Source of the DNA: Hysterangium stoloniferum
Taxonomy: Eukaryota; Basidiomycota; Agaricomycetes; Hysterangiales; Hysterangiaceae
Reading direction: 5' to 3'
Assembly (NCBI GenBank): GCA_015178975.1
Contig: WHVD01000103.1
Coordinates: forward strand, 124,001-188,000
Length of the DNA stretch: 64,000 nucleotides
Shown one piece after another: positions 9,954-20,454 of this stretch (position 1 is the stretch's first letter; each line of letters opens with the position of its first letter). The translations under genes were made by a program, and so were the position numbers. The notes beneath the pieces are model-generated. The model did no database searches. It saw only the letters and a program-made list of their open reading frames with translations, and had not been told where the DNA came from.

Positions 9954-12900
9954 ATGTCCAATATAAATCAACCCGTTACTCGCCGAGGCACAGTCCGAAG
10001 CGCAATCCCCGTGTGGAGCAAGAGAATTGTTCGACAATCGGGGGTAGTAGATGAGTTGAACGTTCCGGACGTAGCAACGGTGAGTAGTACTTCTTCGCCT
10101 CAGAATGCCACGGGCCCCGAACCAATCCTCCCTACGTCTCAGGGGGGAGAGGGAAGGATGGACTGTGATGCCGAGATGGAAGAGGTAGCGGCAATAACCT
10201 CCGATTCCTCGATGGCCCCGGCTGGTGGAAATGACCATGCTCCCAGTAATGAAGCCTCGAATGAATCGTCTGAAAGCGGGGGAGAGAGAGAGCTTTTTCC
10301 CCTTATTGATGAATACCTCCGTACTCCGGTTACTCTTCAGAACTGGACATACCAGTATAGCCTATTGTATCCTGAAGAGCTGGCCGCCCCTCGAAAGACC
10401 TTCCGGAGGAGGCGGCGAAAGGAGATGCCTCTCATCCCTGCAAAGTCGCTCTTTTTTCCAGAGTGGTTTGAAATGGAGAGTAGTTGCGATGACAATGAAA
10501 GGCAGGAGGGAGCGTCCAAGGCTATGGCACGGGAGCGCAGCCAGGCTGATCAGTTTAGATGGTCCGATTGTTCGGAGTCTGATGAAGATCAGTTGGGGCC
10601 GCTACCAGAAACATGGACGTTACCTAAAGCCAGGAGAATGATTAGAGGGTTGGAGAGTCCAGTTACTTTTCCCCATGTCTCCCTAAATCTAAGCGCCATT
10701 GTCATTGAGGTAGACGAAAATGAACCCCTTCCAACCGAAGCATCCTCCTCTAGGTTAGAACCTGCAAAAGCAGATGGATCTAAAAATAAGTCGTCAACCC
10801 AGTCCCCTAAAGGAAAGGAGAGAATGGAGGGTGAACGTCCCTTAAAGAAACCTACTAAGGCTTCCCCGAGTTTGAACACTAGCGGGGAGAGCAAGAAGCG
10901 AAATCGTCAGCTGCTGAGAAAGCAGATGGATAAGAATGTGACGAACCAGTATGTACGAGAACCCTCACAAGTGCCTGATGGCGGGTACTTTGCAGTGGGA
11001 GGGCAAGGAAAGTTCGGACCACCATCCGACTCCAGCAGTCCATCTAGTAGTGATGGATCAGATGATTCAGCCAGCAGTATATCCACTGATTCGGAAATCA
11101 GTAGGAGCATAGACGCACCTGATTCAGGATCGGGATCAGAAGATTCTACGGAAAGCAATTCTGAAACAGGAAAAAAGAAGGGTGGAAAGAAAACCTCACC
11201 AAGCTCTAATCGCATAAGACATGAAAAGCGAAAAAGGTCGAAGGCCGATGCTAAACGGACTAAAACATTGTTAGCTGGAGTTAAAACGAAGCAGGCTGTT
11301 ATATATAACGGCGTAGCTGAAATTGATGTACTTGAAGCCTTCATCTACGCCTATGATCTGTGGGCAGAAATTAATGGGTTAGATCGTAAATGGGCGGTTA
11401 AGCTCATCATTTACTTCCTGGATGGCAAGGCTAGTTCCTTCTATATGAAACATGTGGCCCTGAGCAAGAGGAAGTGGACGTTAAAGGCTGTGTACGATGG
11501 TCTTTTCGACTATTGTTTTCCGGCAGATTACAAGTTGCAGTTGCGTAAGCGATTGACCACTTCCCGACAGGGTGGAAGGTGCTTTCGGGATTTCGCTCGA
11601 GATGTTGAGCATAATGCGATTCGGTTTCCTGACATCCAGGAGCGTCAACTTAAGCAGATTGTATGGGATGGTGCGTACGATTACCTTAAGGAAAAATGGT
11701 TAGACAAGGGGTTAAACCCTGACAATACGTCATGGAAGAGACTCATCAAGACGGCAACTCGATTCGAAGCAGCCCAAGAGTTTCGTAAGATAGACAAAGG
11801 ACGAAGGGAAACCTCAGTTGTCAAGTCGAACCGAGGATGGATACGAAAGACTGACCAAGCCAATCAGATAGTGGGACAAGCTGATGAAAAGGGAAGAAGA
11901 ACTCATCCATCGACATCTTCCAGGTTCGAAAACACCACTAAAGTACATCGCTTGAAATTGAGTCGTACAGAAATGAATCAACTTCGAGCAGAAGGACAAT
12001 GCTTTAACTGCAAGAAGGAGGGTCATGAATCCCGCAATTGTCCTCAAGGAAAATTCCTTTCGGCGCCCAAGAAGGGTACTGTGATATCAGCTGGATCTGT
12101 CAGAGTTAAACGACTCACAGATTTGGAAAAGAAAAAGGAGCGTGCTGAGATTCCACTACACATGGCCTCCTTTGTGTTGAGAAATACGGAAGACCAACAG
12201 GAGTTTAATAGTTTGCATGAGCGGATTTACGCATCTTGGTTACAAAAATCAATTACTGAATATTTTGGGCCGGATACTGCCATCGCTGAGGGGCAAAATC
12301 CAAGGACACGATTTGAAGTGTCCTTGACAACGGCAGATTTTGTGATCAAAGATAATGTTTTACCCGGGCCTCACCTGCATATTGGAAAGGTAGAATGTAG
12401 GGAACCTGGGTATCGCGTGGAGCAAAGTATCTTAAGTAACTTCGAATGGTCTGGGAAAAGACTTACCAATAACTGTGCCGACCGAATTGCTGTTGCAACC
12501 CTGATACAACATCAGTGTTGCCTGTATTTTTCAAATGTTGAGTCCATTGATGCCGGGATGCGTCACACCGAGCGGTTTAAGGTGATATTTGATCCTTATC
12601 ACTGGACATATGAAATAGTAGATCACCTCCGTCCCCACTTGTATATGGCGATATCAAAACAGGCCCTCCTAAGTGGGGACTGGACAATCGCTCAAATGGC
12701 TAGTACAGCTATTTTAATGGAGGGCGGGACAGATCGAGAAGAGTTTTTAGAGGATGACGAACCAATGAGAGAAAACAGGCCCACTCCAGGACAGTACCTC
12801 CTGGCCGCTTTGAAAGAGTACTTCACGCCAGAAGAGGCTTTGCAGGAAGGAATTTCCCCTGAAGCTCGGTTTCAGGTCCATACAGAAGAGTCTGGCTTGC

Positions 12901-13478
12901 GGATTTGGGATGAATCCAATACTGACTTGCCATTGTTTATGCCGTGGTCTGTGTTCAGGGTTGACGAAGCCATAGAGGATAAAATACAAGCCGTATATGA
13001 AGAACACATACCTGGGTTCACCAAAGATATGCCAGCTTTTCGACGACACTGCCAGGAGGCAATGTGTAAGTTGTTGGAGATTCGTTTTCGAGTCTATTAT
13101 AAGACAGGCATCTTGACGGATTTAAATGGGGTGGAGCGACAGCGATTTATCATCCGATTCACGGCAGGGTCGTATCGGATTCGTGACCGGGAGTTATCAG
13201 TAACGTACCTGGTTACGAAGGACCATCTCCAACAGGATGAATGGACCGTGCCACACATTGTGGCCAGGGGAGAAGTCACAGAGGACTTATCAGGGGCAGT
13301 TGTGTTTGTCAATGCCGCTCATATGCCTACGAAAAAGGCGTTAGTACATAGGAAAAGAGGCAGTTACAAAATGACGGGGTGGAAATGGTCCAGCGTACCT
13401 CAATGCAACCAAAAGACTTTACTCGTTGCTTACCGAAACCTGTGGTCATTGAGGCATTCATCAATGAACGACCGGTGA
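9954..13478 (+). CDS. gag: Gag polyprotein, unusually long, with C-terminal repeat region
   Basis: 1174 residues, about twice the usual gypsy Gag. Residues 1-430 are acidic, Ser-rich and low-complexity. Residues 440-640 look like a capsid region (WAVKLIIYFLDGKASSFYM, FRDFARDVEHNAIRFPDI). A CCHC zinc knuckle, CFNCKKEGHESRNC, lies near residue 682. After it, about 450 residues hold what look like four diverged copies of a module of 60-70 visible residues. Typical elements are an aromatic-rich start (EYFGPD, EYFTPE), an acidic AxxEG turn, an RFxV strand, an I-x-D turn and a final W. Such a tail is not part of a standard Gag; its role is unknown. The ATG at 9954 lies 130 bp after the LTR. Confidence 0.85.
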   Translation: MSNINQPVTRRGTVRSAIPVWSKRIVRQSGVVDELNVPDVATVSSTSSPQNATGPEPILPTSQGGEGRMDCDAEMEEVAAITSDSSMAPAGGNDHAPSNEASNESSESGGERELFPLIDEYLRTPVTLQNWTYQYSLLYPEELAAPRKTFRRRRRKEMPLIPAKSLFFPEWFEMESSCDDNERQEGASKAMARERSQADQFRWSDCSESDEDQLGPLPETWTLPKARRMIRGLESPVTFPHVSLNLSAIVIEVDENEPLPTEASSSRLEPAKADGSKNKSSTQSPKGKERMEGERPLKKPTKASPSLNTSGESKKRNRQLLRKQMDKNVTNQYVREPSQVPDGGYFAVGGQGKFGPPSDSSSPSSSDGSDDSASSISTDSEISRSIDAPDSGSGSEDSTESNSETGKKKGGKKTSPSSNRIRHEKRKRSKADAKRTKTLLAGVKTKQAVIYNGVAEIDVLEAFIYAYDLWAEINGLDRKWAVKLIIYFLDGKASSFYMKHVALSKRKWTLKAVYDGLFDYCFPADYKLQLRKRLTTSRQGGRCFRDFARDVEHNAIRFPDIQERQLKQIVWDGAYDYLKEKWLDKGLNPDNTSWKRLIKTATRFEAAQEFRKIDKGRRETSVVKSNRGWIRKTDQANQIVGQADEKGRRTHPSTSSRFENTTKVHRLKLSRTEMNQLRAEGQCFNCKKEGHESRNCPQGKFLSAPKKGTVISAGSVRVKRLTDLEKKKERAEIPLHMASFVLRNTEDQQEFNSLHERIYASWLQKSITEYFGPDTAIAEGQNPRTRFEVSLTTADFVIKDNVLPGPHLHIGKVECREPGYRVEQSILSNFEWSGKRLTNNCADRIAVATLIQHQCCLYFSNVESIDAGMRHTERFKVIFDPYHWTYEIVDHLRPHLYMAISKQALLSGDWTIAQMASTAILMEGGTDREEFLEDDEPMRENRPTPGQYLLAALKEYFTPEEALQEGISPEARFQVHTEESGLRIWDESNTDLPLFMPWSVFRVDEAIEDKIQAVYEEHIPGFTKDMPAFRRHCQEAMCKLLEIRFRVYYKTGILTDLNGVERQRFIIRFTAGSYRIRDRELSVTYLVTKDHLQQDEWTVPHIVARGEVTEDLSGAVVFVNAAHMPTKKALVHRKRGSYKMTGWKWSSVPQCNQKTLLVAYRNLWSLRHSSMNDR

Positions 13479-14137
13479 AAGCCCTGATCGATAGTGGATC
13501 ACTTGCAGACTTCATGTCAACGACGTTAGTCGATCAGCTGCAAGTAGTCAAGGATCCACTAGTAAAACCACTTACTATCCAGTTGGCTGTTCACGGATCA
13601 CGGTCAAAAATTAATTATTCAGCTACTGCTGAGTTTTCATATCAGAAAATAAAGTGCACTCGGCGTTTCGATGTTGCTAACCTTGATTCGTATGACTTGA
13701 TATTAGGGACCCCTTTCATATTTCAACATCAAGTTATGATGGGGTTGAATCCAACAAGGGTCAACATTGGGTCAGCGCAGCCACTTCCCATGGAAGGAGA
13801 CACCATTGAGACTCTCCATTCTGCGGTAGCTGAAATTTTTGACGATGAGTTAGAGAGGTTAAGGGCAGATTTATGTGCTGAGGCGGCTGACCTGGACCCA
13901 GACACTGCATCAACAGCACTGCCTCCATTACGGGCTGTTAATCATACCATTCCAATAATTGATGACGCCAAGGCTTACTCATGGAGACCATCCAAATGTC
14001 CCGAAGCAATGAGAGATCTATGGCATGAAAAGAAAACCGCGTATATCAAAAATGGGAGGTGGAGGGTAGCCACGGGAATGAACGCATGTCCTATGCTCAT
14101 TATTCCTAAACCTCCAAAAGCGGATGGAACATTGTGA
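13379..14137 (+). CDS. pol: aspartic protease and RT-leading segment (gypsy pol)
   Basis: Overlaps the end of gag in a different frame. It carries the retropepsin motif ALIDSGSLADFMS and a second-strand motif DLILGTPFIF, typical of gypsy proteases that release Gag and Pol proteins inside the virus-like particle. It then enters the RT N-terminal region (WRPSKCPEAMRDLW, NACPMLIIPKPPKADGT). It belongs with the downstream pol region of the same element. Confidence 0.8.
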   Translation: MEMVQRTSMQPKDFTRCLPKPVVIEAFINERPVKALIDSGSLADFMSTTLVDQLQVVKDPLVKPLTIQLAVHGSRSKINYSATAEFSYQKIKCTRRFDVANLDSYDLILGTPFIFQHQVMMGLNPTRVNIGSAQPLPMEGDTIETLHSAVAEIFDDELERLRADLCAEAADLDPDTASTALPPLRAVNHTIPIIDDAKAYSWRPSKCPEAMRDLWHEKKTAYIKNGRWRVATGMNACPMLIIPKPPKADGTL

Positions 14138-14149
14138 ATACGCACCGTA

Positions 14150-17100
14150 GTGGATAAGCGTGAGCAGAATGCTAACACATATAAGCTGGCGACCCCCTTG
14201 CCAGATATCGAAGCTATTCTACGAAATGTTGTGCGTCATAAGTATCGGAGTTTGATAGATGGGAAGGATGCCTACGAGCAGATCCGAGTGGTTCCCGAGC
14301 ATGTCCACCGGACATTGTTCACCTCTCCTGATGGCACTATGGAAAGCCTGACGTTACAAATAGGGGATTGCAATGGTCCGTCGACTTACCAGACATTGAT
14401 GAACCACATATTTGCGCCGTACATTGGCGTCTTCATGGATGTATATTTGGATGATATTGTCGTCTACTCGGATTCCATCAGTGATCATGGCAAGCATCTA
14501 CGCACTGTGTTTACAGTGCTCCGTCGGGAAAAGTTATACCTCGCTGTCAACAAGATGCACCTGTTTGCTTCGGAGTTACCAGTTTTAGGGCATGTGATTA
14601 ACAATAAAGGTATAAAAATGGACCCACATAAAGTTGATACAGTGAGCAACTGGAAGATTCCAACAAATAAGCAACTCCTGGCGGGATTTTTGGGGGCAGT
14701 GGGATATCTCGCTAACAACTGTGAGGGAGTTCGAATCCCAATGGCTATTTTAGCAGCGCAGACAGGAGTAAATAGGCAGTGGCATTGGGGTGCAACAGAG
14801 CAGCGTGCCTTTGAAGACGTTAAGCGGATTGTTCAGGCCCATCGTGACAGTTATAGAATTGCATTGGACTACTCACGAGGTCATCAAACCATTAATTTGG
14901 TAACAGATGCTTCTTTAACAGGTGCGAGTGGCATTCTCAGTCAAGGGGAAGATCTTTGCACTGCCGCAATCGTGTCATTCTGGTCAGGGAAATTCAATTC
15001 AGCACAACAGAACTACCCTGTCCACGAACAGGAGTTGTTGGCTATCGTGGAGTCATTGAAAAGATTCCGGTCACAACTGTTGGGGGTAAAATTTCGAATC
15101 TGTACTGACCATAAAGGGATAGAATATATACTTACACAGAAGAACTTGTCCCCGAGGCAGACAAGGTGGCTGGATCTGCTAAACGAATTCCACTTCGAGA
15201 TTCTATATATCCCTGGAAAGTCGAACACATTTGCCGATGCTTTATCTAGAATCTATAGCGATGAGCCATTGGGCACCATTAGGGCTGAATCCAAGTACGT
15301 AACTGACATTCCAGGGAAGGAAGAGGATACAGGGGGGATGCACTACGTTTCAGGGGTTCCTGCCTTCAACAGTGTGTCAACACCACTGTATACAGGGTCT
15401 GCAGCGGTAGCACTGGAGGAAGCACCAAGACAGTCAAGAAGGTTGGCTACCCAAACGCGTCCGTCATATGCAACACTCGCAGGGCTGGGAGCAAGAAGGA
15501 AAGGACGTAATGAACGATCAGGAGAGATGACCGAAAAGATACACAGTGATCATAGTAAGTCATCTGGATCGCCCCTGGAGCATCCATCACAAAGAGCGAG
15601 GAGAAAAACACCAAATACGTCTGGTCATCAAGATTATGTTGAACGGCCTGTTTCACGAGAAACAATGGAGGGTGCGTTACCTGAGTTGCCTCCGGATTTT
15701 CTACTAGCAGAAATCCCATTGGAGGGCCATGATGGATTGGACATCCCAGAAGCTTTACGACGACAGTATGGAGCAGATGTTTTCTTCTCGAGGATATGGG
15801 CAACGCCGCAGGAGTATAAGGGCTTTACGTCGCAGGATGGGTTTCTGTTTTTCAATCTGGAGGGTGTCAAGCTACTTTGCATCCCTGATATTACCATTGG
15901 GAATCGACGAGTGCGGGAAATTGTTATCTCGCATGCACATTCCATCTTGGCGCATCTAGGGGCCAGGAAAACTGCTACATATTTGCGAACCAATGTGTGG
16001 TGGCCATCATTAACCAAGGATGTCAAATTATTTTGCAAGTCATGCAGTGTGTGTGCCACATCGAAATCTGAAACACAGAAACCGCAGGGACACCTTCGCT
16101 CAATGGAAGTGCCATCACAGCCGTGGGAGGCAATTGGGATTGATTTTGTAGGACCCTTGCCAACGTCTAGGAATCGCCTTGGAGAGTTCGATAGCATCTG
16201 CGTTATTATTGACCACTTAACCTGCATGGTCCATTTGGTACCGGTGCGCAGCAACTATACTGCTATTCAAATGGCTGAGGTGATCTTCGACCATGTTTAC
16301 AAGTTGCATGGGCTGCCCGACAAAATTGTTAGCGATCGAGATTCATTATTTACAAGTATCTTTTGGAGGGAGCTTCATCGACTGATAGGAGTCGAACTGT
16401 GGATGTCTTCATCATACCACCCCCAAACAGATGGCGCTACCGAATGTGCGAATCGGACGATGACACAAATGCTTAGGCAATGTGTAGCACCAAACCAGAA
16501 AGATTGGGTGTCGAAACTGTCAGCTATTGAGTTTGCGATGAATAACGCTACATCGGAAACAACTGGATTCTCACCATTTTTTTTGAATTATGGTCGGCTG
16601 CCACGGCCACTGATCTGGGACAACAATACAAAGTATCCAGGTGTGCTTGAATTTGCAGAACGGATGAAGCTGGCAATCATGAATGCTCACGATGAGATAC
16701 TGACTGCTAGGGTTAAGCAGACGCGTCAGGCAAATCGACACCGGAGGTCTGCGGTATTTAACGTCAATGATTTAGTTTATTTATCCACGAAGAACTTACG
16801 TTTACCAAAACATCGGGCACGTAAACTGCTGCCAAAATATATAGGACCATTTAGGATTAGCCGGGTACTGGAGCCAGGAGCGACATACCAGTTGGAACTG
16901 TCACGGGAGCTCAAGCAACAGGGTATTAACCCAAGTTTTCATGCCTCGTTGCTTCAGATACACATTCCGAATGACGATCGTCTTTTCCCAGGGAGGCAGT
17001 TGAGGCAGATTCCTGGTTTTGGTAGTCAGCCTCGTGAGTGGGCAGTCGAGAAGATTCTTGCTCATTCAGGAAAGGGTCTCGAGGCCTTCTTTGAGGTTTT

Positions 17101-17977
17101 GTGGAACACGGGAGAAACTACCTGGTTGCCATATCAAGCTCTTCAGCATGTTCATTCATTGAAGGCTTACCTGGAGGCACTAGGTGTTACAAGTGTTCGA
17201 TCATTGCCCAGGGGCCAAAGGCGGCTCTCGAATCGCATCGAAATCGCCAAGATGTCTTTGAGCTCGGAGTGTCATCAGGGAGTGTCTTGCAAATCAAGCG
17301 CTGAGGACTTACCTTCTATTTATGTTGGCTCAGCGGTCCCAATCGCTGTGCAAGAATCACCCACTATGGATGCTCAGGATTATCCAACGCAAGTATCCAC
17401 CGAGTTCTTGACGACTACAATGGCTGCCGTTCGCGATAGTGCTCTTCGAGGTGTCCAAGTGGCATGGGACTTGCGTATGGAGCAGTTCGAGACTATGCAG
17501 CATCAACTCCTCGAAGCACAGCAGAGGAATAACATACCGCAACCCAAATCAACATTCAACCCTCGTGTAAGGGAACGGACCCCTGCCTGGAGGGAGAGAC
17601 AACAATCTGCGTCGCTGATAGACAGGTTGTCTCCACGGCGGGAGTTACCTGGGAGCCTACCATCACTACAGGCCTCAAGTGCTATACGTCGCCAAAGAAG
17701 GAGGCGGCAGCAGGGTATTTCCGGACCAATGGCATCATCTTCAGTGCGCGGCCTCGAAACTCGGCCTGTGAAGGGCGCGCCAGTCTTAAGTCAGCTGCAG
17801 GCCACGGAGGGGTGTGTAAGGGCGTCAGCACAATCTCAGGTGATCAAGAAGGACGGACCACATGCATTGACGCAACAGATTGGTCATGGCCACGAGGAGG
17901 AGATGGACCTCGATGGTGATTACGTGAGTGACGACTTAGACGAGCTGGAGCAGGGGGTGAGGGAATTGCATGGCTAA
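14150..17977 (+). CDS. pol: RT, RNase H, integrase and chromodomain-like tail (gypsy pol)
   Basis: The RT active site is YLDDIVVYSD (about 14443). RNase H has TDASLTGASG and FRICTDHKGIEYIL. The integrase zinc domain is the H-H-C-C pattern in HSILAHLGARK through CKSCSVCATSK (about 15930-16070). The D-D-E core is in GIDFVGPL, VSDRDSLF and TDGATECANRT. A C-terminal GPFRISRVLEPGATYQL segment is followed by a chromodomain-like module, WAVEKILAHSGKG to TWLPYQALQ (about 17037-17190), which in chromoviruses steers integration to modified chromatin. The last roughly 250 residues are Arg/Gln/Ser-rich with an acidic end and no recognised domain. Same frame as the protease segment. Confidence 0.9.
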   Translation: MDKREQNANTYKLATPLPDIEAILRNVVRHKYRSLIDGKDAYEQIRVVPEHVHRTLFTSPDGTMESLTLQIGDCNGPSTYQTLMNHIFAPYIGVFMDVYLDDIVVYSDSISDHGKHLRTVFTVLRREKLYLAVNKMHLFASELPVLGHVINNKGIKMDPHKVDTVSNWKIPTNKQLLAGFLGAVGYLANNCEGVRIPMAILAAQTGVNRQWHWGATEQRAFEDVKRIVQAHRDSYRIALDYSRGHQTINLVTDASLTGASGILSQGEDLCTAAIVSFWSGKFNSAQQNYPVHEQELLAIVESLKRFRSQLLGVKFRICTDHKGIEYILTQKNLSPRQTRWLDLLNEFHFEILYIPGKSNTFADALSRIYSDEPLGTIRAESKYVTDIPGKEEDTGGMHYVSGVPAFNSVSTPLYTGSAAVALEEAPRQSRRLATQTRPSYATLAGLGARRKGRNERSGEMTEKIHSDHSKSSGSPLEHPSQRARRKTPNTSGHQDYVERPVSRETMEGALPELPPDFLLAEIPLEGHDGLDIPEALRRQYGADVFFSRIWATPQEYKGFTSQDGFLFFNLEGVKLLCIPDITIGNRRVREIVISHAHSILAHLGARKTATYLRTNVWWPSLTKDVKLFCKSCSVCATSKSETQKPQGHLRSMEVPSQPWEAIGIDFVGPLPTSRNRLGEFDSICVIIDHLTCMVHLVPVRSNYTAIQMAEVIFDHVYKLHGLPDKIVSDRDSLFTSIFWRELHRLIGVELWMSSSYHPQTDGATECANRTMTQMLRQCVAPNQKDWVSKLSAIEFAMNNATSETTGFSPFFLNYGRLPRPLIWDNNTKYPGVLEFAERMKLAIMNAHDEILTARVKQTRQANRHRRSAVFNVNDLVYLSTKNLRLPKHRARKLLPKYIGPFRISRVLEPGATYQLELSRELKQQGINPSFHASLLQIHIPNDDRLFPGRQLRQIPGFGSQPREWAVEKILAHSGKGLEAFFEVLWNTGETTWLPYQALQHVHSLKAYLEALGVTSVRSLPRGQRRLSNRIEIAKMSLSSECHQGVSCKSSAEDLPSIYVGSAVPIAVQESPTMDAQDYPTQVSTEFLTTTMAAVRDSALRGVQVAWDLRMEQFETMQHQLLEAQQRNNIPQPKSTFNPRVRERTPAWRERQQSASLIDRLSPRRELPGSLPSLQASSAIRRQRRRRQQGISGPMASSSVRGLETRPVKGAPVLSQLQATEGCVRASAQSQVIKKDGPHALTQQIGHGHEEEMDLDGDYVSDDLDELEQGVRELHG

Positions 17978-18025
17978 ACCAGCCCGCTGTTAATGGCACA
18001 CTGCGTTGCAGCGTGGGAGGGCGGG

Positions 18026-18303
18026 TGTAACGGGAGCGGACCTGGTGGCGGACTTGGCACGGAGCGGTCTACCACCGTGTCTCAGGGGGTAAAGAGAGGG
18101 TAGATAATTTTCCGATCAGAACACTGTTTCATTTTTATTATCTGTCGCTAGGGGGTTTAGTCTACGAATGCGAGCATAAATAGGGAAACCACCCATTAGC
18201 TACAGTAGTTATTTCGAATTGGAGCCTATTCCTACTCTGCTCGTTCCTCTTCGTAAGAAGCTCAAACCGAAGGATTACGCTATCTTTAAAGCCGAACCTT
18301 ACA
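18026..18303 (+). repeat. 3' LTR of young gypsy element
   Basis: 278 bp, same termini as 9547-9824. It is preceded by a purine-rich tract and followed by the GTAAC target duplication. Confidence 0.95.
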
Positions 18304-18308
18304 GTAAC
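18304..18308. other. target site duplication GTAAC (right)
   Basis: Matches 9542-9546 exactly. Confidence 0.95.
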
Positions 18309-20195
18309 TTTATCCCGATAGCCCACGTCCCACAAAGCGATGGACCACAGATCTCCATCCTGGATGAGGCTCATAATTGGTGCCAGAAACTCGGAGTCCA
18401 GTAGTTGATTGGCCAATTGATGAATGGTGTGCGAGCTTCGAAGTCGTTGATCCATTAAAGCCGTGTCGAGATATGATGAATCCACGTTGTACATGAATAA
18501 GTCTACGATGGAGTCGGGTGATGATGGATTGATCCTAGAGTAACCGGTATAAACAGCGGGAAGCCGTCTCCCATGGTTCCATGGGGGGGCAGGGCCCAGT
18601 GTTCCGGTGTACACAAGCTTCAGATGACGGCGATTGGCAGGACAGTCTGTGACAGTCACAATTGAATCACCGGGATATAAAAACTGAATAGACAAAGTTA
18701 TAATTGACGTCTGATGTCAGTGGAATTAACGAACGAGCGACTGCATTTCAATTTCGTTGTTTGAACAGAAATCAACTAATTCCTAATGTCACATTGTCAC
18801 ATCAGCATTTGCGGGTGAGAAGGGATTCAAGTACGTCACATTGTAGGAATCCCTCTAAAGTATATCGCGTCAGCTTGTAAATATCGCGAGTAATTTCATT
18901 CACCATCTCCCAAAGTCCCAAAATGGTTTCTCTCACACTGGATAATCTAGTGCGTTTGAGCCATTTGCATGCGTCCTCTGGTTCAGTGCCTGGATTACGG
19001 AAAACTTGGAAAAGTACATTGTCTTGTGCATTACTGTAGCCCAAGAACGGAGCAATGCTAGGGTTCCTGAACATGAATTTGATTGGACTACTTGGATTAT
19101 TTATTCTGATGTGTTGCGTTCTTACCATACGTCTTGATAGGAAGTGAGGTCGCGTTGGAACTATATCAAAAGTGGGATATGTTGCAAATAGTTTCTGAAA
19201 CCCAAAGCAGCCAAAACGGGACTCGTACCTGTTTGCGTCTCAAATCCCACGTGGGTCTCCCCCCTTCGTACATTTTGACCAATACCGGCTTACCGTCACT
19301 TTCAGTCTTCGCTTCACAAAGTGTGACACTCCACCGCAAGGTGACCCCATGATTTCCTGCCTTTTCATAGTCACAATCATGGTGGTTCGCGACCGATAGG
19401 GTGCATAACAGTTGCAAGTCCCTTCCATCGACCAAGTACTGTCTCATTACGATAAGCCCACGCGCATGATCTTTGAGATGACAGAACGGGCTTACGCGTT
19501 CATTAATATCGTTTCTTCCTCTGACCGTGACCGACGAAAACGAATCAAGGATACCGCGTAATTGATGTATGATATCGTCCATTCTGGTATCATCAACGGC
19601 TACGAGTTGAGCGACGGCTAATGAGGTATCCAGCGAAAAATACATCTAAGAGCCAATATGTATCACTCTGAGTGTCATTTTCACCACGCACCATTGCCTC
19701 TTTCTCCGCTTCTTCTAATCGCCTTTCAAGTTTGGCGATAGACTTATCTCGTTGTCCCATCCAAGACACGACATGTGCTTTAAGACCTTTTCTTGGTGTG
19801 TATGACCGTGCAAGCGCAAGAACATCCTCGAGTGCACTGAAAACAACCGATTTATTTGTCAGGTACGGTTACACAGTGAGTCTCAAGTTCACAATTCTGA
19901 TAATCGTCCAATATAGTTTTGAAATCGTCCGGGATATTCTCCCACTTCCCCCTCAGCTGATCGTGGAAAGGGCGACGTCCAGTGGTCTGGACAAGGTTAT
20001 TCAATCTCTCGTTTTGCTCCCCGCTTGCCTGGTGATTGTGAATCATCATCCACATCAGCTCTTAAACTAGTGTTGATGCAGACGACCTACCTTTATAACG
20101 TTCATAATCTCCAAAACCATGGTCGCTGCACTCTTTAAGCCAGGTAATGGAACGGCATCGCCAGCGACTTTGACAACAATGGCTGCAATGTCCAT
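18304..20195 (-). pseudogene. host gene split by a retrotransposon: 5' half, MLKL-N-like plus kinase-like (tentative)
   Basis: Minus-strand exons from the ATG at 20195. Exon 1 (KVAGDAVPLPGLKSAATMVL) resembles the MLKL-type N-terminal helical domain of basidiomycete signalling proteins. It joins in phase at CACCAG to RLNNLVQTTGRRP. A coiled-coil exon (LERRLEEAEKEAM, ends 19692) follows; its upstream junction is unresolved. Exons 19645-19229 and 19160-19126 hold GKPVLVKMYEG, like the ATP-binding Lys strand of degenerate kinases. Exon 19087 to about 18835 has NPSIAPFLGYSNAQDN. A 124-nt intron then leads to 18710, and the exon runs open to the insertion at 18304. Likely an intracellular signalling or cell-death-type protein; medium to low confidence on function, high on the insertion. 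Without the element the two halves would join in frame. Confidence 0.6.
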
Positions 20196-20454
20196 GAGCG
20201 ATAGTCAATGATCTTAGTAGTAGAAAGCTGCTCTTTAGCACTCGAGGCGCTGTATTTGCTGTTAGCTGTGCCCTGAGAATAGAGCGCCAGATCGGTACGG
20301 GAAATGCAGTGTTCATCTCAACGGCGATACTTATATTCAAAGGCCGTAATCACGATGTGGACTTTGTCTGTAGTGGAATTCCTGGAATACAAGGGATTAG
20401 ATAGATCATTCGTCATTACCAGAAGAGATGCACGATCTTATCAATAGTTTATCG

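Larger units (their letters stand above)
9547..18303 (+). mobile_element. Ty3/gypsy LTR retrotransposon, young, nearly whole
   Basis: 8757 bp. 5' LTR 9547-9824, gag 9954-13478, overlapping pol region 13379-17977 in another frame, purine tract about 18015-18025 (GGGAGGGCGGG), 3' LTR 18026-18303. The domain order protease, RT, RNase H, integrase, chromodomain-like tail is that of chromovirus-type Ty3/gypsy. The 278-bp LTRs differ at one position and the 5-bp target duplication is exact, so insertion is recent on an evolutionary scale. The element looks whole in layout, with about one break in pol. Gag and pol overlap in different frames, as in families using programmed frameshifting. It lies in a coding exon of a minus-strand host gene. 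Confidence 0.95.

Noticed and set aside
15634-16254. A 206-codon minus-strand frame
   Set aside because: Antisense shadow of the gypsy integrase zinc domain.
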